A stretch of DNA of 60,000 nucleotides, from the NCBI GenBank assembly GCA_949358305.1, contig OX442320.1:10620259-10680258 (forward strand), given 5' to 3'. The DNA comes from Strigamia acuminata. Taxonomy: Eukaryota > Arthropoda > Chilopoda > Geophilomorpha > Linotaeniidae. This document shows positions 12,331-26,200 of the stretch, in pieces; the stretch's first letter is position 1, and the number at the start of each line of letters is the position of its first letter. The notes below the pieces were generated by a model. The model ran no database searches, was not told where the DNA came from, and saw only the letters and a program-made list of their open reading frames with translations. The position numbers were made by a program, and so were the translations under genes.

Positions 12331-15300
12331 GCCCAAAAAAAATGGCGCTCAAAAAAAAATGGCGCCAAGATAAGCCTCGTGCAAAAACGAATAAAAAACA
12401 AGTCGAGCCAGATGGGCAATCTGTAGAACTTGTTATTTCGACCAATTAGCTAATAAAGGGCCGCCATTTTGGAAGAAAAAAAGTTGAGTTATTGATGATT
12501 GACAATAGGTGTCTCGGTTTGAGTCATTGAGGGGGTGTGGAAGTGTAGTGCAGACCTCCAGACACTGCAATGATTTATTCGTTATTGTTTTATTGCATTT
12601 TTAGTAGCAAAACAAATGGTTATTATTTGTTCGTGGACTCCGACGGCAATGGAAATATGTCTTTTGTAATCATTCTTTTTATTGCATCCACTACTGGGAA
12701 TCGCCCTGTCTCGCGGACCCCGGGGTCTGCAAACTTGGCACTGGTAGGGACAAGTAAACGAGACACGAAATCAGATTGTGCCGTATTAGGGTTACTACGG
12801 AAGTACCGTTACTTTTTTATTTTAACGTTAAAGTCGCTGAGCACCAAAAGTATCGTCGTAGAATATCATATTACAATAATAGAATGAAAGAAACACGTTG
12901 GAACATAATGGAGGCGTTTCGAAGATGAAAAAGAGGCTAAAATAAAATATGGCTGTTTGTTTTGCACTGAAATGAGCCAAATATAAAAAATGGCTGCTTG
13001 TTGAACACCAAAAACAGCCTACAATCAAAGATGGCTGTCTGTTAAACACCAAAAACAGCTTCAAATCAAAGATGACCGTCTGTTAAACACTAAAAAACAA
13101 TTTAAAATCATAGATGATTGCATTTTTATTACCAAAAACAGCCAAAAATCAAAGATGGCTGCGTTTTTATTACCAAAAACAGCCAACAATCAAAGATGGC
13201 TGTCTGTTAAACACTAAAAACAGCCAAAAGTCAAATATGGCTGTCTGTTAAACACTAAAAACAGCCAAAAGTCAAATATGGCTGTCTGTTAAACACTAAA
13301 AAAAAGCCAAAAATCAAAGATGGTCGTCTGTTAAACACCAAAAACAGCTTAAAATCAAAGATGGCCGTCTGTTAAACACTAAAAAACAACTTAAAATCAA
13401 AGATGACTGCATTTTTATTACCAAAAACAGTCAAAAATCAAAGATGGCTGCGTTTTTATTACCAAAAACAGCCAACAATCAAAGATGGCTGTCTGTTAAA
13501 CACTAAAAACAGCCAAAAGTCAAATATGGCTGTCTGTTAAACACTAAAAACAGCCAAAAGTCAAATATGGCTGTCTGTTAAACACTAAAAAAAAGCCAAA
13601 AATCAAAGATGGTCGTCTGTTAAACACCAAAAACAGCTTAAAATCAAAGATGGCCGTCTGTTAAACACTAAAAAACAACTTAAAATCAAAGATGACTGCA
13701 TTTTTATTACCAAAAACAGTCAAAAATCAAAGATGGCTGCGTTTTTATTACCAAAAACAGCCAACAATCAAAGATGGCTGTCTGTTAAACACTAAAAACA
13801 GCCAAAAATCAAAGATGGCTGTCTGTTAAACACCAAAAACATCTTAAAATCAAAAATGACCGTCTGTTAAACACTAAAAAACAACTTAAAATCAAAGATG
13901 ACTGCATTTTTATTACCAAAAACAGTTAAAAATCAAAGATGGCTGTCCGTTAAACACCAAAAACAGCCAAAAACAATACACAGCTGCGTTTTTACACCAA
14001 AATCAAGCCCAAAATCAAGCCAAAAATCGACGCCATCTGCGTGTTATCTATCAAAAACCAAACAAAAACAGTAAACAGCCAAAAATCAAAGATGGTAACG
14101 TGTTTTTCCCAATTCCCCTTATCTCCCGCTCGATAAACTCCGATAAAAAGACGATAAACGAGATAAAAACCAAGCTAGCCAAACACAATGCTTCCAAAAG
14201 CACGTAATTCGTTCTTCGACTGTGATACAATGACCCTTAGCCTCGTTATCGGCCCGAAACGACACATCCAGTAAACAAATCGCATCAGGGCGACATAGCG
14301 GCGAAATTCGGAACTAAAACGCCAGAAAACCTCCATGATTCCACTTTCCAAAGGAATGTCCGAATCCGAATAGTTTGCTCTCGTGGGACCATCGACTCGC
14401 GGAACTCGTTCCTGGCGGGCCGAGTGCATCCAGGGTCCGGGGCCGCGTGCGCTACGAAGGGGGCCCGGGAACACGAGCCGCGTCGACACAAACACGAGCC
14501 TGGGGGGCAGTGAATGTCCGTCCCGTGAAGCTTTGCGCGCCAAACTCACCTCGAGTAAATCGAGTACCTGCGCAAGGTGTTTCCACGGAAGGTGGACGCG
14601 GTTTTTGGCGTTTGGAGGTTTGGACGGTCCGTTTGGGAGGTTCGGACGCGGGAATCGCGTTGGAGTGGTCAGTTTGGATGTTTTTTCGAGGGTTTTGGCC
14701 GTTTTGAGTGGATTTTTGGCGGAGAAAATGGAGTTTTTGGACCGTGCGAAGGTATGTTGCGTTTGTTTGGTTTGACGCACCTGTTGGTGTGTTTTTTTCG
14801 TGTTATTCGCGTGTTATTCGCGTTTTGCAAACTTCATTTTTGTTTTGGTTGGGGATTGGGGGTGGGGGGGGTGGGTTTTTGGGGGGTTTGGGTTTGGGTT
14901 TTGGTTTTTGGTTGGTTTTGGTTGGTTGGTACTGCGTAGTTTGTGGATTAGTTGATTGTGGCGGGAAAATTTGGGACGGGGATTTTTTTTTGGGGGATTT
15001 TTGGGTTTTTTTTTGGGGGTTTTGGAGTTGTTTGGTTTTGGGATTGAGGGATATCCCATAGCTCACTTGTGGTGATCATTTGGAGGACCCCCTTGGGTTG
15101 GGGATATGGTCACCTGTGTGACCTTGTTGAGGTGGGGGAATGGTTGAATGGGTTGGTTGGTTTGGTTTGGTTTGAAAAGGTGGATTTTGTTTTTGGATTT
15201 CTGGATTTTTGAATTTTTGAATTTTTATGTTGAAATTTTTAATTTTTTTTTTAAATTTTTTTTTAGTTTTTTGATAAATTTTTGGATATTTGTTGAATTT

Positions 15301-17171
15301 TTTAATTTTTTGTTGAATTTTTTAATTTTTTGTTGAATTTTTTAATTTTTTGTTGAATTTTTGGACTTTTTGTTGAATTTTTTAATTTTTTGTTGAATTT
15401 TTCAATTTTTTGTTGAATTTTTGAAATTTTTGTTCAATTTTAGAATTTTTTGTTCAATTTTGGAATTTTTTGTTCAATTTTTGAATTTTTTGTTTAAATT
15501 TTTCACTTTATTTCTTTGATTTTTTGTTCAATTTGCGAATTTTGTGTTCAATTTGCGAATTTTGTGTTCAATTTTTGAATTTTGTGTTCAATTTTTGAAT
15601 TTTGTGTTCAATTTTTGAATTTTGTGTTCAATTTTTGAATTCTGTGTTCAATTTTTGAATTCTGTGTTCAATTTTTGAATTCTGTGTTCAATTTTTGAAT
15701 TCTGTGTTCAATTTTTAAATTTTTATTTTTGAATTTTTATCTTTAAATTTTTGATTTTCTTTTTGATTTTTCATTCTTTTTGGAATTTATGAATTTTTGA
15801 ATTCTTTGAATTCTTCCCGATATCACTTTTCGTCTGGTCACTCGATCCAATCATGACATCACTCGACATCAACACACTTTCCTTCCTTGAATACATATTT
15901 TTCAATTTCCCAACTCCAACCACACTTATTTTCTTCAAAACTGCTAAAACCACAAGTGTATGTAATACACCCAAATTAATTTAACTTTATTGTCTCTCCC
16001 TGGTGGTAGAATCTGGCACTCGCACGTCAAAATGGCAGACTTGTTTTAGAGCCCAAGATTCGGGGTCTTGTAGCAACAAAACCAGTAATTTTGAGCCAGT
16101 AATTGCAGAGCTGAGGTGCCATCATGAGAAAATAGCAGGAATAAACGAAAAGGAGGGAACAAGTGACACTGGGGCTCAGATTCGCTTTGTTTTCACCCTC
16201 GTGCTTCTACTGAGAAACATGATAAACATGGGACTTAAACAAAGGATTGAGAAGGATCAAGTTAACCTGCAAGAGTTTGTTTGTCTGTTTGTTGTACCAA
16301 TTCTCAGCAGGTGAATGCTTTCACATTTTATGTTCAGCACACAATTGTATTTGTGTTGTGCACATTTTTTACACGCTAACAACACCTCTTGTTATTTGGT
16401 GGTTTTGCAAGTTCAAATTGTTTTTTTGTGTTTCTTCTGGTTTTTTGGTATTATTTTGGTGTTTTTGGTTGTTTTTTGGTTGTTTTTGGTTGTTTTCTGG
16501 TTGTTTTTTGGTTGTTTTTGGTCGTTTTGGAATTTTTATTGGATTTTTCGTGTTTTTTTTTGGGCTTTTGATGTTTTTTTTTTAGATTTTTAGTGTTTTT
16601 ATTAGATTTTTGGTTTTTTTATTAGATTTTTGGTGATTTTTATTAGATTTTTGGTGTTTTTTATTAGAATTTTAGTGTTTTTATTAGATTTTTGGTGTTT
16701 TAATTAGATTTTTTGGTGTTTTTATTAGATATTTGGTGTTTTTTATTAGATTTTTATTGTTTTTATTAAATTTTTGGTGTTTTTGTTGTGTTTTTGGTGT
16801 TTTTCTTAGTTTTTGTTGTTTTTTTTAAGATTTTATTTCTGAGATTTTGGTGTTTTCCATTGGGGCTTTTTTTGTTGCAAATAATTTATGTGCAGTTCAA
16901 AGCAGATTTGATAAAGCCTCAATGTTTTAAACATACATCTAACCCTAATTTTTACGTAATTCCTTTGTTAAAAATTCCACCTCATTTATTATACATTTAT
17001 TGCCTTACTTTTTATTTCCTTTTGTAATTCTATTAAATCAATATGGAATTATTTTAATACACATCTTAATTTAATTCCAAGTATAAAAAAAATAAAAAAA
17101 ATAAAAAAAATAAAACCACTTAAAATTCCAAATCTTATAAAAATCAACATTTTTTTCTAAAAAAAAAAAAG

Positions 17172-17211
<40 letters not shown>

Positions 17212-20200
17212 TTTTCTACTTTGTTGCCTATTTTCCAAGGCCACATCCCTCAACCACAAATGCAAAAGGGTTAAAAGGGCATTAACACTTTAAGATGTAA
17301 CAGATTAAATAAATATTTTGTTGGAGAAAACAAAAATGAGAATATCAATGTCAGATTTGCAGCTCTACACCTTGACAACTCTTAAGCCTAATAGTCTTTT
17401 AATTGACCTCAACCAAAAAAAAAATTAATTAAAAAAAAAAACAATCTCATGGACAATTAGTTCACTCAAACACCACTGAACCAATAAATCATCAACTGCT
17501 ATTTGCCAAACTTGCTTTGTGTACACTTTGGAATGTGACCTTTTCTTTTAAATTTAAGTATCTACAATCAAACCAAACAGAAACCCATCTCTTATTACCA
17601 CCTAAAAATACCCATTATCTCATTTCATTCCCATTTGCAACACATTTCCCAGGTAAAGAAAGCACAATACATCCACCCTTATGTCATTTTAACACAAATC
17701 ACTTGAATAGGCCTAAAATCAAATAGCTTGTTCCATTCAAATTTAACCACAAGTGGGGTGTGTGAGTTGTGTGGGTGTATGACCTGCTTTTTTCTATTCA
17801 TCCTTGAAGTGACCAAGCAAGGACATACCAGGAAATGGAATGGTTTTGAGTGAGGAATGTCAAATCCTTCAGAAATACTATAAAACAGGATAAACTCAAA
17901 GATTGCATACAACTGGGTCATTTATTTATTTATTTATAAATATACAGGAAAGTTAAGAGGTTTTGAGAATTTGTGTCAGTATTTGTTGACGTTAGATGGC
18001 GTTGCACATTAGTGACATCTTAATGGCAGTGCTGGACTGGAAAGAAATTTAGTACCGGGAAATCTGGATGGGTCGGGCCGTAGGGGCAGGCTATGATGGG
18101 CCGCAGAGGGCCACAGGGGCAGGCTATGATGGGCCGCAGAGGGCCACAGGCCACCGGTAAGTTCCCGGTAGCCGGCCGGGTCAGTCCAGCACTGCTTAAT
18201 GGGATGTTTACATTGTTGTATACTCATCTGTTATAAAATAGAACATGGAGTAATTGTGTTTATCCTTGTCTCTGCTGAATCTGATATAAGTGGAGACGAT
18301 GTTCCCACAATTTTCCTTTAAAGTCAGCAGGAGGAGTTTGGGCAGTTCCAATCACTCCAAAATAAGAATTGCCTGACACAAATTGTTACTTTACTTGGGA
18401 ATCATTGTTGCAGAACAATGCAAGTAGTCTGTTTAACAAAAATGAAGTTTGCAATGGATGTTTTGTTGGGATTTTATGGTAAATAACAATGTTGGTCATA
18501 CTGTAGGATTCACCATAACACAAAAGGTCTCAAACAATAGACAAGATGGCCGCGGCAGGTCTTCGGGAGTGGGCAACTTCTTCGACAAGAGCGATATTCA
18601 AGACAGCGGCCATCTTGCGTTCAATCTAGACTTCATTTTCAACGGAGATGCCCGAGCGGCGACTAAAGACACGCTTTCCGACAAGATAACCGATTTCAGT
18701 TATCGTCGACAAACCGGTGTAAATACTGTATATAAATCGGCACATGCGGTCATGACCGCATGGGACTTGGATCGTGATGCCCACCACCATTCAAGTTGGT
18801 TGATTTTCATCGGATGCTGCGCAATCGTCTACGTCACCTTCTGGATGCCCGGCTGTTATGGCGCTCAACGTGAAAAGGAACTTGAATTTGTCAAAGGCGG
18901 AAGGAGTTAGTTGTTTTTACTTTCACTTCTTATACTGCATGGATTTGTTCCGCGAGCTGTTTTCTTGGAGACGGAGTCTACTTTAATAGAACTAAGTGTT
19001 GTATTCTGCCTATTCCTAGCATGGGAGAAGGCGACATTTTTATGACCGCGATTGCACATGTCGATCTTTAGTAGTAGTGAAGATCGATAAGTACAGTCGT
19101 GGACGAAAAATTTCCCTTCAGTTTAGCCGTTTTAAGTTTATCTATCATTATTTGCCCGATCTATCTTTTAATACTGTTGTTAAAGCAAGCCGAGAGACCG
19201 GGTCAAGATTGATGTCATTGAATCTCAATGGATTTTTACGCCACCTGGTAGATAACCATCGATGGCAAAATGCACTGAACGTGTGGATAAGTGTCCATGT
19301 TATCCTTGGTTCATGATTTTACGTACAGATGGCTCTGTGCACATGAGGCTGTTACTTATTTAGGTAATGCCAAGCAGAACTAAATTTGCTCTAATGACAA
19401 GATTGTAAGGGAAACACGTAGGAGGAAGCAAATCCTGATGTTAGTGTTTCTGTTTGAATGCTTAGCAGAACATCTCTATTGTTACTGGCGAGGGTTTCGT
19501 TCCCAGTAGACCGGTTATACTGGAGAATTAAAAAGAAAACCGGTACCGACGTTCATAGCGTTACAATGACAAACTGGTGGGCCGAAAACGTCTATTTATG
19601 TCATTTGATGGAATGCAAAAAAACATAGTGGGATTGTTGAGGGACGGTCGACCGAAAGCGCAAACCTTTCATTTGTGCCAATAAATAAGAGAACCACAGG
19701 AAATTCAGTTCAAGGTGAACTCTTCAGACAAAAATAGTACAGGGACATGTAAAAGATATCTCCGCTTGATATTGTCTACTAGATATCCCCAATTTACCAA
19801 TTAATAAAATTGACCTATCCAAGTCCTAAGTTTTCCCTGTACAGTCGTGGACAAAAAAACTTCTCTTCAGTTTAGCTGTTTTAAGTTTATCTATCATTAT
19901 TTGCCCGGTCTATCTTTTAATACTGTTGTTAGGACAAGACGTCGTGGACAAAAAAACTTCCCTTCAGTTTAGCTGTTTTAAGTTTATCTATCATTATTTG
20001 CCTGGTCCATCTTTTAATACTGTTGTTTAGGGTAAGACGAGAGACCGAGTCAAGATTGATGTCATTGAATCTCAATGGATTTTAATGCCACCTGGTAGAT
20101 AAACTTAAAACAGCTAAACTGAAGGAAAGTTTTTTTTGTCCATGTCTTACTATCTAATTTCATATGGATGAAGTCCAGCAAATGTTGCTGGATCTATATT

Positions 20201-23200
20201 TAGAATGTTGTCCAATTTTGGAGGTAAAAAGTGGGCGTTTGGTCAACACTCAACATCCAGCCACACTGACTAAATCTGGATTTTGGTATGTGGATGTAAA
20301 TTGGGCATGCAATAGTTGTTATATAGTGGGATTTTGTCAACTGCAACAATAAGTATAAAGGCAAAAACAAAGGAATTTAGAAAGCAGGCTTCAAAGTTTT
20401 ATTTTGTAGCTTAATTATTCTTTTCTCAAGTGTTGTAACAAAAAGTTGATAACACCTGCTGATGTTTTTTAAATACGTGATTAATTTTCACCTTTATCTG
20501 TGGAAAGATAGCAGTTCTAAGTATCTGGTAAAAAAAACAGGCATGTGTCAGGTAACTGTAGATACCTGACACATGTAAGTAAACTGGTGAGGTCATGGCA
20601 TAACACCATGCAAGAAAAGGCCTGTGATTTATACTTCATATTTCCTTCATTTTTTTACCTTAAGGGGTTGCCATTAAACTGGTTGTGAGCAAGCGCTGAG
20701 CAATGTTGCAGTAATGTCTAACCGCTTTAATGTTTCGCTTGGCTACATCACCCAAGAGCAATTAGGCTTAATAATTGGCTTGGAATGTGATCTTTTCTGA
20801 GGATCTACTCTTTATTTGTTGAAGAAAAACCACAAAGTAAAGGAGTGGTTTGCATTTCCCAGAATGTTCTGCAATATTTTCCTTATTCAGATTTTATCCT
20901 CTTTTCTTGGAAAAATTGTCCTAACAAATCACACCCCATAAATTAAGCTATTTGTGGTCAGCCAAGTTATGTAATCAACTACACAAATTTAAAAAAGTTT
21001 TACTCATTTTAAGTGTGGTTAACACGACACAAGACTTTTTCAAGGTCTCTTTTGGTAATAAAAAGTGTTTTAACTTTTCGGAGGTCAATATTCCTAAGAA
21101 TTTTAAACTTCTTTTTTTTTTAAATGGCTACGTGAAGTCCTAATTGTTAGGTCTGAAAAAGTTAAACTGGATTCACAGTCTCTTTTCAAAGCTGTTAGCG
21201 GCTTTTTTAACTCCAACGTTCTTTCGCTTAGCGAACATTCAGAGCTGCCGAGAGCAGGTTCGCTATAGTTTAGCCCCGATTTCTTATACCGGCTTTTCCT
21301 CTCTTGGAAATGCAATAAACATTGGTGTTTATAGTATTTGTTTCCTTTACAGTATGTATTGGGACCAATGGACGTATGTCTGTCCCGTCTAATCGGGAAC
21401 ATCATTACCGTAATCTACGAGACCGGTATACCAACTGCACGTATGTTGATGGTAACTTGGAACTCACATGGCTACAGGTAAAAATGACATTGTATTTTGG
21501 TTAAACATTGTGGTGTTGTTGTCTCTGCGACTGTACAAGACTATCCTATGGCTGGACATGGAGGAATTGAAGTCACATTTGAATGTTTTAGCAGGATTTA
21601 CTTTTGGTCTAGCGATTCTGTAGTTTCGTATACTGAATCCTTTGTGTTGGCAGGATGAAAATTTGGATTTGTCCTTCCTCCAAGATATCCGCGAAGTGAC
21701 AGGATATGTTTTAATATCGCACGTTGATGTCAAAAGGATTGTTTTGCCGAGTTTGCAGATCATTCGTGGACGAACTTTATTCAAATTAAGTGTCCACGAC
21801 GAAGAATTTGCTCTAATGGTCACGCTAAGCAAAATGGACAATTTAGAAATGCCGGTTCTGCGAGGTACCGTATGCTGTTTACATATCAGAGCCATCATGA
21901 TTCATCTGTATAAAAATTTGTCGTTTAGATATCCTGACTGGAAATGTTGGTCTGTTCAACAATTTCAATTTGTGTCACATGAAGACAATCCGTTGGGATG
22001 AAATACTGACCGGACAACAAGCGAAACATGTCTATGTGTACAATTTCACCGAACCAGAAAGAGAATGTAAGCGAAGACTTGTTAACCTTTAAAAACAAGA
22101 TGGAATTGAAATAAATTTTGTCCTGCAGGTCCTCCTTGTGATCCAACTTGTCTTGAAGGATGTTGGGGAGAAGGAGTGGAGAATTGTCAAGAATTCAGTA
22201 AAGTTATCTGTTCGCCGCAATGCCATCAAGGAAGATGCTTCGGCAAGAGGCCGAGAGAATGTTGTCACTTGTTTTGTGCCGGAGGTTGCACTGGTCCAAA
22301 GCAAAGTGATTGTCTTGTAAGTATAAGTTGAAATCCTCTATGCTTATCTCTATTTACATTTTGAATTTCTCCGTACCAGGCTTGTCGTAATTTCTACGAC
22401 GACGGAGTTTGTAAACAAGAATGTCCACAGATGTCTAAATATAATCCTATAACATATTCCTGGGAAGTAAATCCTGATGGGAAATACGCCTATGGAGCCA
22501 CCTGTGTGAAGAATTGTCCAGGTATGTTAGTATTGCAAAATAGTGGGACAGCAGATCCCCTAAAGTCTGTTTCAGTGTAAGGATGGCTAATGGGATATAG
22601 AGCAATCCCATTGGCTGGATATAACTTAGGTGTAACCTGTTCCTCTGTTATCCCATTAGCCAATACTTAAGCCTAGTACTTACACCATTCCGTCCTTGGA
22701 ATGGTAACAGGAATCAAAGTCTTAAGTTTCCTGCCAAGGGTGGTACTCATAAAAATATTGTTTAGACTCTGAATCACCCAGAAAAATGTAATTGTTTCAG
22801 ACTCTGAATTTTGTTTTGTTTAGACTGGAACAGACTTTACATACGAACAACTTCCGTTCCGAGAACGCTTTATTATTTCCTTTTGTCGTGGCCCAAACTA
22901 TCCAGATTTCCCAGTACTAAATTTGTTCGCAGTCTGAAAGTTCGTGACTCGGATGTTCGTATGTAGGGGACCGGCTCACTGTACTGAGTTTTGTTTTAAC
23001 AATTCACTTTAACACATGCATTCCCATAAGAAATTGGATTAAGGTGATTTCTTTTGAAAAGAAAAATATTAATTTGCTTTACTTTTGCAGAACATTTATT
23101 GAAGGACAACGGCGCTTGTGTTCGTACATGTCCACCAAACAAAAAGCCAGTGAATGGAGAATGTAAACCGTGCGATGGACCCTGTCCAAAAAGTAGGCTT

Positions 23201-26200
23201 ATTGATTGAATCACTGGCGCTAGACACTGGTGCAATAACAATTTATTCCATACAAATTTAGCTTGTAAATCAGAAGATCAGGCGATCCAATCGGTGAATA
23301 TTAATTTGTACAAAGATTGCACCATAATTGAAGGTTCTATTACGATTTTGGAATCTTCGTTCCAAGGATACCAGCATGTCTATCCGAAGTAAATAATTTT
23401 GAATGTTGAATGTTTGAACAACATTAATGTATTGTTCCATTTGTCACGCGTAGTTTTACGTTTGGTCAACGCTTTAATAAAATGCATCCAGATAAATTGG
23501 AGGTATTCAGCAAGCTGAAGGAAGTCACCGGATACATCAATATTCAAGCATCGCATCCGGATTTCAAAAACTTGTCGTATTTTAGGAACTTGGAAGTTAT
23601 CGGCGGACGAGAATTGACCGAGTGAGAATTTAGATCGAATTTTGTTTAGGATTTAAACTGATGGTTGCATTTCGCAATTTTCTAGATATTTCTCAGCTCT
23701 GTACATCGTCAAAACCACTTTGCAATCGCTGGATTTACGATCTCTACGAAGCATTCGGTCGGGATCGGTGGCCATTTTGGAAAACAAGGATCTCTGTTTT
23801 GCCGAGGAATTAAACTGGAGAAAAGTGATGAAAAGCGAGCCGGCAATTTTGCTTCAAAACAACAAACCTCTAAACGAATGTCGTAAGTTAAAAACAAACA
23901 ATATTTGTTGAAATAAATCCCACGATAAACGTTTTTATAACAATTTAGGCGCAGCGAATCTCGTTTGTGACGCACAATGCACGAAAGAAGGATGTTGGGG
24001 AATGGGAACGAACGAGTGTTTGTCCTGCACGAATTATAAACTCGGCGACACTTGCATCGAGAGCTGCAACATGTCACTCGGGTAAAATCTAAAACAAGAA
24101 AAAATTACAAACCACAAAAAAAATTAATCTTTCAACCATTTGTCACAGTCTCTTTGAATCTGGAAGTAAAACGTGCGAACATTGCGACCCAGAGTGTCAA
24201 CTGACATGCACTGGACCGGTAAACCAGCTAATCAATCAAGAAATACGTGAATTTAAATATTTGATTCGATTATAGGGTCCAGCAAACTGCTCCGCGTGCA
24301 AGAACGTCGTTGACGGACCAAACTGTCTCGCCGAATGTCCCGCGACAAAGTACAACGACAGCGGATTTTGCTTGCCGTGTAACGAAAACTGCCTCGGCGG
24401 ATGCACCGGCCCCGAAAGCCTAATCGGAGACGGCGGATGCGAGTCCTGTGACCGGGCAATCGTCACACTTTCAAAGAAGTTCACGACGGTGGTGAGTATT
24501 CATATCATCGAACCCACAACACGTTGGAATTAAACCTAAACAAACCAAACAAATGGGGAGTCAAATAAATAAAAATAGTGTGTGAATAATTGGTTTGCAA
24601 TTAAATAGATTTGGGGTATTTTTCAATTAATTTGGAGGTGTCAATAATTTGATCTCTTTAGGAATGTATAAACAGTTCGGTCGCATGTCCGGACGGCTAC
24701 TTCAGCGACGTGGTGTCGCGGGAAGAAACGGGCATTTTGGAATCTTTGAGACAGAAACCGGTGTGCCGGCAATGCCACAGACGATGCAAAAAGTGCACTA
24801 GTTATGGATTCCATTTGTCGGCGTGCAAGGAATGCGTCAAGTATAGGTATAATGAACACTGCGAAGATAGTTGTCCTTCGGAAACGTACGCCGACGACTC
24901 GACGCATCAATGTCTACCGTGCTCTGCGGAATGCAGAGGGTGCTCGGGCCCGGGCCCCACGGAATGCGATTTGTGTAAAAATTACAAAATTATCATTGGA
25001 GATAACAGCAGCCAAGTAAATTGAAATTATATTTTGGTTTTTTTGAAGATTTATGTTGGATTTTATTTTTAACAGTTTAATTGTACTTCGATATGTCCAT
25101 TTGAAATGCCGTATAAGCATTATCCATCGGAAGATGAAGAGGATGTTCCTATATGTTCTAATATAGTGCCAGAAAGTTCTACTGGGAAGAAAAAGTAGGA
25201 TTTGACTTGTTTGTTTGCATTTTTGAGATATTAATTTTTTTTTTTTGACAGAGAATTTGCCTTTTTGCCTGTTGTGTTGGGTGTGCTTGGTTGCATTATG
25301 TTGTTGGGTCTGTTTCTGGCTGTGCTTGGGTACCAGTGTTGGCAAAGAGCTAAGTCCAAGGAAAATACTGTTAAAATGACTATGGTAAGGTTGAATGGTG
25401 AATCAAACTTTGAAAGATGAATTGACTTATTTGACTGAAATGACTTTTTTCATCGTATCTCTGATAAGGAGACCGAAGAAGAGTGAAATGACGTTTTTGT
25501 CATCATCTCTGACAAGGAGACCGCAAGAGAGTGTAATCCACAATTGTTTAAATTCTTTTAAAATAAAGCATTGTTATTATCTAAACAGTCAATACTTTGT
25601 TTATGTAAATGCACCTCTCTCTCACATTGTTACAAACAGTTACAACACAGAATTCTTTAATGTGTGTTGTAACACTACTTTTTTATTTTTTGAGTAAATA
25701 GGTCAATTTTATCATTACACTTGGTGAATAGGCTGCTGGACATGTGACATGTGACATCGTAACTACTCAGAATTCATAATTCATAATTCACGATTAATGA
25801 TGTCATGTGTCACAAGTCCAGCAGATTATTGATAAAATTGGACTTTTTACTCAAAAAATGAAAAATTAGTGTTACAGCGCACAGTAAAGAATTCTGTGTG
25901 TTGTAACTGTTTGTAACAATGTGAGAGAGAGGTGCATTTAAATAAAAAAAAGTATCGACTGTTTAGATAATAACAATACTTTATTTTAAAAGAATTTAAA
26001 CAATTGTGGATTACACATTCCTGCAGTCTCCTTGTGAGACTGTCAACTTGAAAGAATTCAAATAAGAGGATTAAGATTAAGTGAAATTGAAGCCGTCTTT
26101 TTAGTTCAGTTCAGTTTTTAGCGTGATCAATCGAGAATCCACTTCTTTAAGTCACTTTGTTTTTGAAGTTTGAATGCACTTAATGTTGAAGACTTTAATT

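Noticed and set aside
16003-16314. 103-codon frame in EGFR intron 1
   Set aside because: No splice context, no coding-like codon use and no recognisable domain.
20542-20575. microRNA precursor
   Set aside because: The stem is only 13 bp and does not extend, too short for a pre-miRNA.
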